The notes beneath the pieces were generated by a model. The model was not told where the DNA came from. It did not search any database and saw only the letters and a list, made by a program, of their open reading frames with translations. Positions 1-8,588 of a stretch of 64,000 nt of DNA are shown here, in pieces. The stretch's first letter is position 1; each line of letters opens with the position of its first letter. The position numbers and the translations under genes are program-made. Source of the stretch: Parachryseolinea silvisoli (GTDB lineage: Bacteria; Bacteroidota; Bacteroidia; Cytophagales; Cyclobacteriaceae); contig NZ_JAIOAO010000001.1 in the NCBI RefSeq assembly GCF_021190955.1, positions 1,054,001-1,118,000 on the forward strand, written 5' to 3'.

Positions 1-199
1 AGATCCCTTCAAAAAAGCTCACAGCCAGCTTTGTGCCGATCTCTTCATGCTTCGCGGCATTACGCGTTGAAAAAAATCCTGTGATCCCGCTGCCGGCATG
101 CTGGCACTTGGCGTATGGGGGGGGTGTGATCAGATCATAATAATGGATAAGAAGCTTCTGGGCGCGCTCCCTGTCATTATGTTTATTGTCTTTTCGCAT
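1..199 (-). CDS. Unknown protein, N-terminal part only
   Basis: An uninterrupted reading frame of 66 codons runs off the left edge of the window. It starts at an ATG (199-197) preceded by a purine-rich AGAGG stretch, 27 bases after the fecR-like stop codon and on the same strand, so the two could be cotranscribed. The visible N-terminus begins MRKDNKHNDRERAQKLL and has no signal peptide or membrane segment. That argues against the TonB-dependent receptor that often follows a FecR gene. I do not recognise the family. Confidence 0.5.
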   Translation of the reverse strand, partial: MRKDNKHNDRERAQKLLIHYYDLITPPPYAKCQHAGSGITGFFSTRNAAKHEEIGTKLAVSFFEGI

Positions 200-226
200 T
201 CCTATGCCTCTTCTGTGTTATCGCCA

Positions 227-1426
227 CTACTCCGTCAAACAGTTCGGCAAGCTGCCACTGAGTATTACCGTATCCTTTTCAACCTTGAATTGCATGGTAG
301 GCTCTTTACCGACGCGGGACATAGTGCAGAATGAATTCAAAATAAAATTCAACGAGGTGTCTTTTGGATAGGCTGCTTCAATCACGCAGTTTTTCATTTC
401 CTCGTTTGCAATTTTCAAGTGAACATTGAATTTCTCTCCCAGGATCGCTGCGGCGTCTTCCAGACTCACGCGCGGAAGAACGATCATGGAGTAATACCAA
501 TCTACATTTGCCGGATTAAAGAGCTCGGGATTATAACGGCCGCTTTCGGTGTAGACCGTCAATCGCTGTCCCCGCACAAGCTCTCCAAGCTTTTCTCCTT
601 TGTAGCGTACAGCCACACGCCCATGTGCCACGGAGACCGTTAGGAAACCATCTTTCGGATTGGCGTCCACCTGGAACCCTGTACCGAGTACCTCGATCTC
701 TACATGCTGAGCAGTCTTCACGACGAATGGCAGCTGAGCATTTTTGGCAACGTCCAGGTAGAAGCTGCCTTCTGTAACACTGAGTTCCCGACGATTATCG
801 GTAAAGAAAGGTGTCGGTGTGCAATAGCTGGTCCCTTCGCGGATTATGGCCCAGGATCGATCCGGAAATTGTACGTACTGCGCAGGCAGCAGGACAGATT
901 CATCAGAGCAACTTTTGGGTTTAAACTGAATATGTTTTGAAGAAATCGAGATCATGAACGCAACGAAGATGGCAGCACCTACCAGCGCAACGATCTTTCC
1001 AGCCTTTCTATACGCGGAACGAGTTTCGTTGTCTCCCGGGGGCCCGGGAAGGTCGTTATTCGACAGACGCTGGTGAATTCTTATGGCCTCCCGAATAAGT
1101 GCCTCTTCAATTTTCGATTGGCTCATCACGGACAGTCGGGTATCGCGCTGGAGCTCATAGAGGCATTCCTTCCAGATCTCCAATTGCAGTTCTGTAGCAC
1201 CCCCCTCACGCAGAGCGTCGAGGATGCCATCGATGATGGCAACCATGTTGGTGATCTCTTGCTGCATAGAGCCCAGCCGGACACGCAGGACTGCCAGGAC
1301 AATAGCGACACTCTCCTCAGGTGAAAGTCTATAGGCATGAAACTCCCTCAGCACCCGTACTTGACGAATGCTCTTTGACCTGCCAGCAGTAAAATCAAAC
1401 TGCAGGTCATCACTATCTCCTCGCAT
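227..1426 (-). CDS. FecR-family anti-sigma-like membrane protein
   Basis: FecR proteins usually span the inner membrane, hold an ECF sigma factor in the cytoplasm and sense a partner receptor in the periplasm. This 399-residue protein has one membrane segment at about residues 144-163. A FecR domain follows at about 200-310 (TEGSFYLDV, VLGTGFQVDANP, VAHGRVAV, LVRGQRLTV), and then a DUF4974-type C-terminal domain containing VSLEDAAAILGEKFNVHLKI. The N-terminal 140 residues are unusually long for a FecR anti-sigma region and are mostly helical. No sigma factor gene lies next to it in this window. The start at 1426 has no clear ribosome binding site, and Met54 or Met61 are alternatives. The family is clear; the sigma-factor partner is unknown. 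Confidence 0.8.
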   Translation of the reverse strand: MRGDSDDLQFDFTAGRSKSIRQVRVLREFHAYRLSPEESVAIVLAVLRVRLGSMQQEITNMVAIIDGILDALREGGATELQLEIWKECLYELQRDTRLSVMSQSKIEEALIREAIRIHQRLSNNDLPGPPGDNETRSAYRKAGKIVALVGAAIFVAFMISISSKHIQFKPKSCSDESVLLPAQYVQFPDRSWAIIREGTSYCTPTPFFTDNRRELSVTEGSFYLDVAKNAQLPFVVKTAQHVEIEVLGTGFQVDANPKDGFLTVSVAHGRVAVRYKGEKLGELVRGQRLTVYTESGRYNPELFNPANVDWYYSMIVLPRVSLEDAAAILGEKFNVHLKIANEEMKNCVIEAAYPKDTSLNFILNSFCTMSRVGKEPTMQFKVEKDTVILSGSLPNCLTE

Positions 1427-1606
1427 ATGTCGACGAATTAATTAGCTAAAGTTGGGGTGGGCTCCCGGCAACGGACAATAACATCCGTCAACCTCTGTAT
1501 AATAAAAGAGTCAATACTACAGGAAAGGTATAAGAGATTTAGTAAGATAATGACACTTCATTCCAACTCCCATAAACACCATTTGTGTTATAGATTTCAT
1601 CTATGT

Positions 1607-3238
1607 CTAGGTCTGGATCACCCCGGCATTAAACCGCTCTACCGTTGCATGATTTGCGGCCTCGATGCCGGCCGAGATCACGTTGCGAGTCTCCAGCGGA
1701 TCGATCACGTTGTCTACCCAAATGCGTGCGGCCGCGTAATATGGACTTAACTGATCATTGTAACGATCGGTGATCTCTTTCAATAATTTGTCCTCCTCTT
1801 CTTTCGACAACGCCTGCCCTTGTGCTTTCATCGAGCTGACGCGAATCTGCAGTAGCGTCTTGGCGGCAGAGGCACCGCTCATCACAGCAATCTGTGCCGT
1901 GGGCCAGGCTACGATCAACCGGGGGTCGTAGGCTTTCCCACACATAGCGTAGTTGCCGGCGCCGTAAGAGTTGCCGACGATAACCGTAAACTTCGGCACG
2001 GTGGAGTTCGCCATGGCGTTCACCATCTTGGCGCCGTCTTTGATAATGCCGCCATGCTCTGCTTTGCTGCCAACCATGAAGCCGCTCACATCTTGCAAAA
2101 ACAATAGGGGTATTTTGCGTTGGTTGCAGTTCATGATAAAACGAGCTGCCTTATCCGCAGAGTCGGAATAGATCACGCCGCCCATCTGCATTTCGCCTTT
2201 TTTGTTCTTGACTACTTTGCGTTGATTCGCTACAATGCCCACTGCCCAGCCGTCTATACGGGCGGTGCCGCATAACAGCGACTTGCCGTACAAGGCTTTG
2301 TACTCGTCAAACTCAGAGTTGTCTACCAGGCGTTTAATCACTTCCAGCATGTCATAAGGTTTGACGCGGTCGCTGGGGACTATTCCATATATTTCGCGGG
2401 GTTCGAGCTTGGGAGCCTGGGGAGCAACACGATCGAAACCAGCTTTGTCAGATGCGCCCAGCTTGTCGAAGATGTTGCGTATATAATTAAGACAGCTCTT
2501 GTCGTCGGGGAACTTGTTGTCGGTTACGCCGGAAATCTCGCAGTGCGTGGTCGCGCCACCGAGGGTTTCATTGTCGATGTCTTCGCCGATGGCGGCCCTT
2601 ACCAGGTATGAGCCGGCCAGGAAGATGGAGCCGGTCTTGTCGACGATCATGGCTTCGTCGGACATGATGGGCAAGTAGGCGCCGCCGGCTACGCAGCTGC
2701 CCATGATGGCGGCAATCTGTACAATGCCCATGGAGGACATCCGCGCGTTGTTTCGGAACTGGCGACCGAAGTGTTCTTTGTCTGGAAATATTTCATCCTG
2801 CATGGGCAGGAATACGCCGGCACTGTCTACCAGGTATACAATCGGCAGACGGTTTTCCATGGCGATTTCTTGTGCCCGCAGGTTTTTCTTGGCGGTGATG
2901 GGAAACCAGGCTCCCGCTTTTACGGTGGCGTCATTGGCGACGATGACGGCGAGGCGGCCTTTGATGTGGCCTAACCCGGTCACGACTCCGCCAGAGGGAC
3001 AACCGCCATATTCTTTATACATGCCGTCGCCAGCAAACAAGCCCACTTCTATAAACTCCGATCCCTCGTCGATGAGGTAAGCGACGCGCTCGCGTGCGGT
3101 GAGCTTTCCTTTCTGATGTTGTTCTTCGATTTTTTTCTCGCCACCGCCTAACTGTATTTTTTTACTGCGGGCGTGAAGCTGCGTTACGAGCTGCTTGAGC
3201 TGGTCTTCGTTGCGGTTGAATTCCAAATCCTGGGCCAT
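1607..3238 (-). CDS. Acyl-CoA carboxylase beta subunit, methylcrotonyl-CoA type
   Basis: Carboxyltransferase subunit of a biotin-dependent acyl-CoA carboxylase, moving the carboxyl group from biotin to the acyl-CoA in the cytoplasm. The 543 residues fill both crotonase-like halves. Features typical of methylcrotonyl-CoA carboxylase beta (leucine degradation) include GGGEKKIEEQHQKGKLTARE near the N-terminus, the acyl-CoA site motif LVDSAGVFLPMQDEIFPD, MGSCVAGGAYLPIMSDE, and GNSYGAGNYAMCGKAYDP in the C-terminal half. The biotin-carrying alpha subunit is not in the window. It differs from the second beta subunit at 31343-32914, which has propionyl-CoA-type motifs. Substrate assignment comes from motif pattern only. 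Confidence 0.88.
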   Translation of the reverse strand: MAQDLEFNRNEDQLKQLVTQLHARSKKIQLGGGEKKIEEQHQKGKLTARERVAYLIDEGSEFIEVGLFAGDGMYKEYGGCPSGGVVTGLGHIKGRLAVIVANDATVKAGAWFPITAKKNLRAQEIAMENRLPIVYLVDSAGVFLPMQDEIFPDKEHFGRQFRNNARMSSMGIVQIAAIMGSCVAGGAYLPIMSDEAMIVDKTGSIFLAGSYLVRAAIGEDIDNETLGGATTHCEISGVTDNKFPDDKSCLNYIRNIFDKLGASDKAGFDRVAPQAPKLEPREIYGIVPSDRVKPYDMLEVIKRLVDNSEFDEYKALYGKSLLCGTARIDGWAVGIVANQRKVVKNKKGEMQMGGVIYSDSADKAARFIMNCNQRKIPLLFLQDVSGFMVGSKAEHGGIIKDGAKMVNAMANSTVPKFTVIVGNSYGAGNYAMCGKAYDPRLIVAWPTAQIAVMSGASAAKTLLQIRVSSMKAQGQALSKEEEDKLLKEITDRYNDQLSPYYAAARIWVDNVIDPLETRNVISAGIEAANHATVERFNAGVIQT

Positions 3239-3416
3239 GGGGAATATGATGGGTTAACAGGTACATGTTATCGCTAAAGATCGTGAATTGCAACTATAGG
3301 TCTGACGGAGCATGAAAAGATTTCGCCACACCGCCTGGAAGACCCGCACGCATTCATTCGTTTTTATTACATAGGTACCCGGCCGGCCATTTCCCCAGGG
3401 ATCCAGTGGTCTGCAT

Positions 3417-3444
3417 TTGGTAGTTTTATCTTACACTTAACTTG
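3417..3444 (+). promoter_or_regulatory. Bacteroidetes-type promoter, possibly leaderless
   Basis: A TTG (3417-3419) and TAACTTG (3438-3444), separated by 18 bases, approach the Bacteroidetes -33 TTTG / -7 TAnnTTTG pattern. The ATG of the next gene lies only 8 bases beyond the -7 box, so the transcript would have little or no leader. Confidence 0.35.
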
Positions 3445-3452
3445 TCAAAACC

Positions 3453-3797
3453 ATGGCATCTATCAAAAACATCGAAGGGTTGACCGTCGGCCAGCTAAAC
3501 ACGTTCATTGATCAAGGCGGTAGGTTTGCAATGTATCAGTACACCATTTCGGTTCTCGTGATGACATTCCGTCGCTCGTCGGATATCTACTTCATCCGCC
3601 CCGGCGAAAGCCGTGCTATAAAAGGACTTGGCTTTACATTCCTGACAGCACTTCTGGGCTGGTGGGGTATTCCCTGGGGCCCGATTTACAGTATCAGCAG
3701 TCTGTACACCAACCTCGCGGGTGGAAAAAACGTAACCCAGGAAGTGCTGATGTCAATAAATGGCAACGTCACTCAGCCCATAGTGGCAAACGCCTGA
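3453..3797 (+). CDS. Small conserved-looking membrane protein, unknown function
   Basis: A 114-residue protein that I do not recognise as a named family. The N-terminal part is polar (IEGLTVGQLNTFIDQGGRF) and contains a phrase about seeing structure-rich residues FRRSSDIYFIRPGES. It is followed by one hydrophobic hairpin (GLGFTFLTALLGWWGIPWG) and a tail with NLAGGKNVTQEVL. This arrangement resembles small DUF-type proteins with a glycine and tryptophan-rich membrane insertion. It is a lone gene transcribed away from the carboxylase gene, with a promoter-like motif immediately upstream. Coding is supported by its isolated position and the absence of a better frame. Confidence 0.7.
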   Translation: MASIKNIEGLTVGQLNTFIDQGGRFAMYQYTISVLVMTFRRSSDIYFIRPGESRAIKGLGFTFLTALLGWWGIPWGPIYSISSLYTNLAGGKNVTQEVLMSINGNVTQPIVANA

Positions 3798-3827
3798 TGA
3801 GTATCACCCTCTACGGATGTATAATAT

Positions 3828-3852
3828 AAAGCCCTCCACAAGAGGGTTTCAT
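3828..3852 (+). terminator. Weak hairpin terminator
   Basis: AAGCCCTC and GAGGGTTT form a short stem around a CACAA loop, 30 bases after the small membrane gene. The following tract is only partly T-rich, so efficiency is uncertain. Confidence 0.35.
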
Positions 3853-3879
3853 ATTGGCATGCACCGTGTAGGTAAGACG

Positions 3880-4851
3880 TTACTTTTTCTTCTTTTCTTC
3901 TTCTTTACGCTGACGCTCCTGGTCACGCGCGATTGTCTTGCTGCTTTTGCCCAAGGGGGATAGGAAATGCCGGGGGTTTTTATTGAAGTGCTTGGCCAGC
4001 GAGTCGAACGATACCAGCAGTTTGTTGAGATTCACGTATAGGGTGTCTTCTGTCAACAGTTTGCTGGCAGTGTTGTCGCCTTTGTGAAGGAGTGCCAGGG
4101 TCTCATTTAGCTTCGTCAGGCTTTGTTGTGCCTTCTTGACTGTGTGGTTAAGCTCCATTACCTTAAGGGAGTCCGACAATGTGTGGAAGTTAGCGATCGT
4201 CGGCTTCAGCTCTTCGAGGGTGCCGTTGAGGTTGGTCGCTACGGTCTTGAAGTTTGTGCCCAGATCATTGATGTTACTGTTGGCCGACCGCAGTGTCTGG
4301 TTCAGCAGGCCGGGGGTCGTTTGCAGTCCCTTCATCATCGTGTCGAGACGCGCGCTGTTGTTGTTAAGACCATCCAACAGGCGGTTTACATTTTTCAGTG
4401 TCGTAGTCAGGCTGGTGGCTACCGGCTCGGCATTTTGCGCGAGGAAGTCCATAATGCCTTTGGCTACCTCTGACCGGATGGTGTCGTCAGCCTCCAGCGC
4501 GCGGCCACCGGTGCCGTGCATATCGAGTTGAATGAACCGGCCGCCCAGGAGCTCGCCGTTCAGCATGGCGACAGACGAGTCTGTCAGCACAATGTCCGAA
4601 TCAATATCCAACTCCACAACCACGCGGTCGAGGTGTTGCTGGATTTGGATGTCGCTGACGCGGCCCACGGCGTAGCCGTTGAGGAAGATTTGGTTGGACT
4701 CCGTCAGCTTGTCGACGTTTTGGTAAACGGCGTAGTATTTATTGCTGGACGACAAGAAGTCGGAGCCTTTGAGAAAGTTGAAGCCAAAGTACAGCAATGT
4801 GAAGGCCACTACCATAAAGAGGCCTACCTTAAATTCCTTCGATAATTTCAT
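3880..4851 (-). CDS. MlaD/MCE-family lipid-transport protein
   Basis: MCE proteins bind lipids in the periplasm and deliver them between membranes with an MlaE/MlaF ABC transporter. This 323-residue protein has an N-terminal membrane anchor (VGLFMVVAFTLLYFGFNFL, about residues 9-27). The single MCE domain at about 37-115 contains VDKLTESNQIFLNGYAVGRV and LLGGRFIQL. A long helical region with many Asn, Leu and Thr repeats and a lysine-rich C-terminus follow. The permease and ATPase genes are not adjacent. It lies 66 bases downstream of the amidase gene on the same strand and could share its transcript, which fits an envelope role. Confidence 0.85.
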   Translation of the reverse strand: MKLSKEFKVGLFMVVAFTLLYFGFNFLKGSDFLSSSNKYYAVYQNVDKLTESNQIFLNGYAVGRVSDIQIQQHLDRVVVELDIDSDIVLTDSSVAMLNGELLGGRFIQLDMHGTGGRALEADDTIRSEVAKGIMDFLAQNAEPVATSLTTTLKNVNRLLDGLNNNSARLDTMMKGLQTTPGLLNQTLRSANSNINDLGTNFKTVATNLNGTLEELKPTIANFHTLSDSLKVMELNHTVKKAQQSLTKLNETLALLHKGDNTASKLLTEDTLYVNLNKLLVSFDSLAKHFNKNPRHFLSPLGKSSKTIARDQERQRKEEEKKKK

Positions 4852-4917
4852 GCGTCTAAAATGCGGTTGCTGTAAAGTCCATGGATTCCCGCCCAGGCCG
4901 TGTACCGTTTCCGGTGG

Positions 4918-5709
4918 TCAATTTAGGGATTTTATGGATTCCACTTCGTTTTTGTATTCTTTGAAAGCGCGGTAGATGCCCGAAGCTACCAGGTCCTGGC
5001 CCTGTTCGGTGGCCAAAAAATCCTCTTCTGCCGTGTTGGAGAGGAAGCCTGTCTCGATCAGCACGCTGGGCATGGTGGTGCGCCAGAGCACGACAAATCC
5101 AGCCTGCTTCACACCACGGCTTACTCGGCCCACTTTATTTTTAAATTGTCCCTCCACCTTTTGGGCAAACTTGAGACTGCTTTCCTGGTAGGCGCTTTGA
5201 ATGAGTGTAAAAAGTATATACGATTCGGGGCTGTTAGGCTCAAAACCCTCATAACGTTCCTTATAATCTTTATCCATGAGGATCACGGAGTTCTCGCGCT
5301 TGGCGACATCGAGATTTTTTTCGTCCACGTGCATTCCCATGACAAAGGTCTCGGTACCATAGGCCTTCGCGTTGGGGTTGGCATTGGCGTGGATACATAT
5401 AAAGAGATCGGCTTTGGCCTTGTTGGCAATGGCCGCCCGTTCGTCCAGGGGCAGGTACCGATCGTCCTTACGCGTATAGATCACCTTTACGTCAGGGACA
5501 TTTTTTTCAATATACTCCCCTACCATCAGGGCGATCTTGAGGGCCAGGTCCTTTTCTTTTACTTTCTTGCCCCGGGTACCGTTGTCTTTTCCTCCATGAC
5601 CGGCGTCGATAACGATCACATCGACCTTCGAATCGTGCTGAGCAGAGACGGGTAAATAATTTAGCAAGGTTATTGCTATCAGAAGCAGGGTTAGTCCAAT
5701 ATTCCTCAC
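4918..5709 (-). CDS. N-acetylmuramoyl-L-alanine amidase (Amidase_3)
   Basis: Zinc amidase that cleaves the bond between muramic acid and the stem peptide of peptidoglycan in the periplasm. VIDAGHGGKDNGTRG carries the first zinc histidine, FICIHANANP another, and SVLIETGFLSN the catalytic glutamate. The open frame continues upstream to 6003, but that part lies antisense to lptD and looks non-coding. I place the start at GTG 5709, which yields a clean signal peptide (RNIGLTLLLIAITLLNYLPVSA). A TTG 24 bases upstream is another option. The gene is divergent from lptD and followed by the MlaD gene. Family certain, start inferred. Confidence 0.9.
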   Translation of the reverse strand: MRNIGLTLLLIAITLLNYLPVSAQHDSKVDVIVIDAGHGGKDNGTRGKKVKEKDLALKIALMVGEYIEKNVPDVKVIYTRKDDRYLPLDERAAIANKAKADLFICIHANANPNAKAYGTETFVMGMHVDEKNLDVAKRENSVILMDKDYKERYEGFEPNSPESYILFTLIQSAYQESSLKFAQKVEGQFKNKVGRVSRGVKQAGFVVLWRTTMPSVLIETGFLSNTAEEDFLATEQGQDLVASGIYRAFKEYKNEVESIKSLN

Positions 5710-5719
5710 AGGCCTTACA

Positions 5720-8536
5720 ATGTTCAATGTATTTGCAATAACTTTACGCAAAAATGTGAATTTTTCACTAAAAGCTAAAAACCTGACCTTTAACCCGGTA
5801 TTTGTGCGGCATTTTAGTATTCTTCTTTTTTTCCTCATCAGCACCGTCGCCGCCGCGCAAGTGGAACCCCGTGTTAAAACCCCACAGGAGGTTATTAGTG
5901 TTCCGAACGATTCCATTCCGCCGCTAGCGGTAGCCAAGGATACGCTCAAATCCGATACGGTCAAAACTCCACCACCCAAGGGTGACATCGAGACTACTAT
6001 CAATTATTCGGCCAAGGACTCGATCCGGGCCACCCTCGACAACCAGATGGTCTGGCTGTATGGTGACGCCAAGATCAAATACGGCGAGATTGAGCTGGAG
6101 GCCGAAGAGATTATTATTGACTACGCCAACAACACACTGACGGCCCACGGCCGCCGCGACTCGCTTGGCCACCGTGTGGGATATCCGATCTTTAAAAATG
6201 GTGCCGAGCTGTATGAGACCAAAGACATTGTCTATAACTTCAAGACCCGACGGGCACGTATCAGCGAGGTTGTAACCACGCAGGGCGAGGGCTATGTCAG
6301 CTCGCGCGCCGCGTTCAAAAATGAAAAGAATGAGGTTCTCAGCCTTCACAACTCCTACACCACCTGTAATCTCGAGCATCCGCACTTCCGCATTATTTCC
6401 AGTAAGGCCAAAGCCATACCCCATGACAAGATCGTTTCGGGGCCTTTTTATTTTGAGTTTAACGAGATCCCTCTCCCAATAGGTTTCCTGTTCGGTATGT
6501 TCCCCTCGCCACGCAAGAGCTCGTCGGGTATTATCTTCCCGTCCTACGGCGAAGAGCGCCGCCGCGGCTTTAACCTGCGCAACGGTGGATATTTCTTCGA
6601 CATCAGCGAGTATGTCAAGCTGGCCCTAACGGGCGATATTTACTCGAAGGGAGGCCACGCCGTGTACGCTAACTCCAGTTATCTGAAGCGGTACGCCTAC
6701 AGCGGCACAGTGAACTTTGCCTATTCACGTAACTCGGATACCGACGATAAGATCGAGACCAACAATTATACGGAAGACTTCCGACTGACGTGGAGCCACT
6801 CGCCCCAGTCAAAGGGCAATGGTCGTTTCTCGGCCTCCGTTAACGCTGCCACATCTACCTTCAACCGGAACAACTTCTTGTCGTATGGTAGTCCCAACGC
6901 CCAGTATACAGCATCACTGAGCAACATCTCTACGAAGCTGAGCTCCAACGTGTCGTATAGCCATCGCTTTGCCGGCACTCCTTTTACCATGGCCCTTAAT
7001 GCCAGCCACAACCAGGACATTGTTACAAAAAATGTGGACCTCGCGCTGCCGACCCTGACGGCCAACATGACCAATATTTATCCGTTCCAAAAGAAATCGG
7101 GCGAGACAGGTCCGCTGGACAACTTTTCACTTTCGTATTCGCTGACCGCGCAGAACCGTGTAACCAACAATTTGGGGCGGCGCACCATTACCGCCACACA
7201 GGATAGCATCGCGCCGTTTACCGCCGCTAATTTTACCCGATTCTTTGCCGATGGACGAAAAGGTATTCGTCAATCGGTACCGATATCGTACTCTTTTAAG
7301 GCGTTCAAGTATTTTACGATGTCGCCGTCGATTTCGGTAGAAGCGAAATCGTATTGGGAAAAGCTGGACTATGACTATAACAGCCGGGGCCAGGTATATG
7401 TCAGGGATACCACGAATGGATTTAATACCATCGTGAACTATTCTGTCAGTACGAGCCTTACCACCCGCATGTATGGCACCTACTTCTTTAAGAAAGGAAA
7501 GGTCAAGGCTATCCGTCACGTGGTCAATCCGTCTGTGTCCTTCGGTTATACTCCCGACTTCACGGGAAACAGGAATTATTTTGCCATACTTTTCCCGCAA
7601 ATAGAGCAAAAAGACGAAGATGGTAACGTTGTGTTAGACAGCGATGGCAACCCTATATTAGTACCCGACAAAAGCCGGCCCTATTATAAATCAAGGCACG
7701 AGGGCTCCGTTTACGGCGGCTCTACCACAGGCCGGAGCGGCTCGATTGGTTTCAGCCTGGGTAACAACGTTGAAATGAAGGTACAAGGGGCGCAAGATTC
7801 TGTTGCCCGCAAGGTGATGCTGCTGAACAACCTTTCGTTTAACACCAGCTATAACCTGATGGCTGACTCGTTCAAGCTGGCGCCGATAGGTATTGCCGCG
7901 AACACCAACATTCTCGATAACATGTTTAACCTGAACGCGTCTGCTACATTGGATCCGTATGTGTATGAAGACACTATCGCGAATGTTGAAACGGGCCGCA
8001 CCATCGAGCGTCGTATGAAACAGTATGCCTGGAACAAAGGAAAAGCCGGCCGGATCACCAGTGCCACCGTAGCGATTAGTACTAACCTGAACCCCAAGGC
8101 CCGCGATAAGAATAATAGCACCCGCGATAAAATTTCTAAATCCGATTTGCCACAGCAAGAGAAAGATTTTCTCATTGAAAACCCCGATGCTTACGTCGAT
8201 TTTGACATACCGTGGAGCTTGAACCTGAGCTATAACGCCGCGTACTCTCACCCGGTCAACGCCGCCGCCAGGATTACGCAGACCGTTACCGCCAATGGTG
8301 ACTTTTCGCTCTCGAAGCAATGGAAGTTTACCTATAGCACGGGCTACCACTTTGAAGACGGCGAGTTTTCGATTACACAGCTGGGCATTAACCGCGACCT
8401 GCACTGCTGGACCATGAGCGTAAACTGGACGCCCTTCGGTCAGTTCCAGCAGTTCTACTTTGTCATTAATGTGAAGTCCAGTTTGCTTCAAGACCTGAAG
8501 CTGGAGCGGCGCAAGCCTTTCTTTGACAACCTATAA
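5720..8536 (+). CDS. lptD: LPS-assembly protein LptD (Bacteroidetes form)
   Basis: Outer-membrane barrel that inserts lipopolysaccharide into the outer leaflet, working with LptE. The N-terminal OstA-like domain is recognisable (DNQMVWLYGDAKIKYGEIEL, IDYANNTLTAHG), followed by a barrel of several hundred residues that includes FGMFPSPRKSSSGIIFPSYG. Total length is 938 residues from ATG 5720. A GTG at 5804 would instead give MRHFSILLFFLISTVAAAQ, a textbook signal peptide, and is the likelier start because the extra 28 residues are polar. The amidase gene is divergent with start codons only 10-94 bases apart. A second OstA-domain protein is encoded at 51833-53587. Confidence 0.88.
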   Translation: MFNVFAITLRKNVNFSLKAKNLTFNPVFVRHFSILLFFLISTVAAAQVEPRVKTPQEVISVPNDSIPPLAVAKDTLKSDTVKTPPPKGDIETTINYSAKDSIRATLDNQMVWLYGDAKIKYGEIELEAEEIIIDYANNTLTAHGRRDSLGHRVGYPIFKNGAELYETKDIVYNFKTRRARISEVVTTQGEGYVSSRAAFKNEKNEVLSLHNSYTTCNLEHPHFRIISSKAKAIPHDKIVSGPFYFEFNEIPLPIGFLFGMFPSPRKSSSGIIFPSYGEERRRGFNLRNGGYFFDISEYVKLALTGDIYSKGGHAVYANSSYLKRYAYSGTVNFAYSRNSDTDDKIETNNYTEDFRLTWSHSPQSKGNGRFSASVNAATSTFNRNNFLSYGSPNAQYTASLSNISTKLSSNVSYSHRFAGTPFTMALNASHNQDIVTKNVDLALPTLTANMTNIYPFQKKSGETGPLDNFSLSYSLTAQNRVTNNLGRRTITATQDSIAPFTAANFTRFFADGRKGIRQSVPISYSFKAFKYFTMSPSISVEAKSYWEKLDYDYNSRGQVYVRDTTNGFNTIVNYSVSTSLTTRMYGTYFFKKGKVKAIRHVVNPSVSFGYTPDFTGNRNYFAILFPQIEQKDEDGNVVLDSDGNPILVPDKSRPYYKSRHEGSVYGGSTTGRSGSIGFSLGNNVEMKVQGAQDSVARKVMLLNNLSFNTSYNLMADSFKLAPIGIAANTNILDNMFNLNASATLDPYVYEDTIANVETGRTIERRMKQYAWNKGKAGRITSATVAISTNLNPKARDKNNSTRDKISKSDLPQQEKDFLIENPDAYVDFDIPWSLNLSYNAAYSHPVNAAARITQTVTANGDFSLSKQWKFTYSTGYHFEDGEFSITQLGINRDLHCWTMSVNWTPFGQFQQFYFVINVKSSLLQDLKLERRKPFFDNL

Positions 8537-8538
8537 AA

Positions 8539-8569
8539 AAAGGCGGTCTCTATTCGAGGCCGCCTTTTT
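8539..8569. terminator. Bidirectional terminator between lptD and lysS
   Basis: AAGGCGGTCTC and GAGGCCGCCTT form an 11-bp stem with one G-U pair around a TATTC loop. It is flanked by A-rich and T-rich tracts and so can serve both converging genes. Confidence 0.85.
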
Positions 8570-8588
8570 CATGATGGTCAATACGGTA

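Noticed and set aside
5710-6003. N-terminal extension of the amidase frame to 6003
   Set aside because: These residues lie antisense to the lptD coding sequence and do not resemble a signal peptide; GTG 5709 gives a clean one.
7691-8491. 266-codon open frame antisense to lptD
   Set aside because: It lies entirely opposite the strongly supported LptD barrel, has no family signature and an arginine/valine-rich composition typical of antisense frames.
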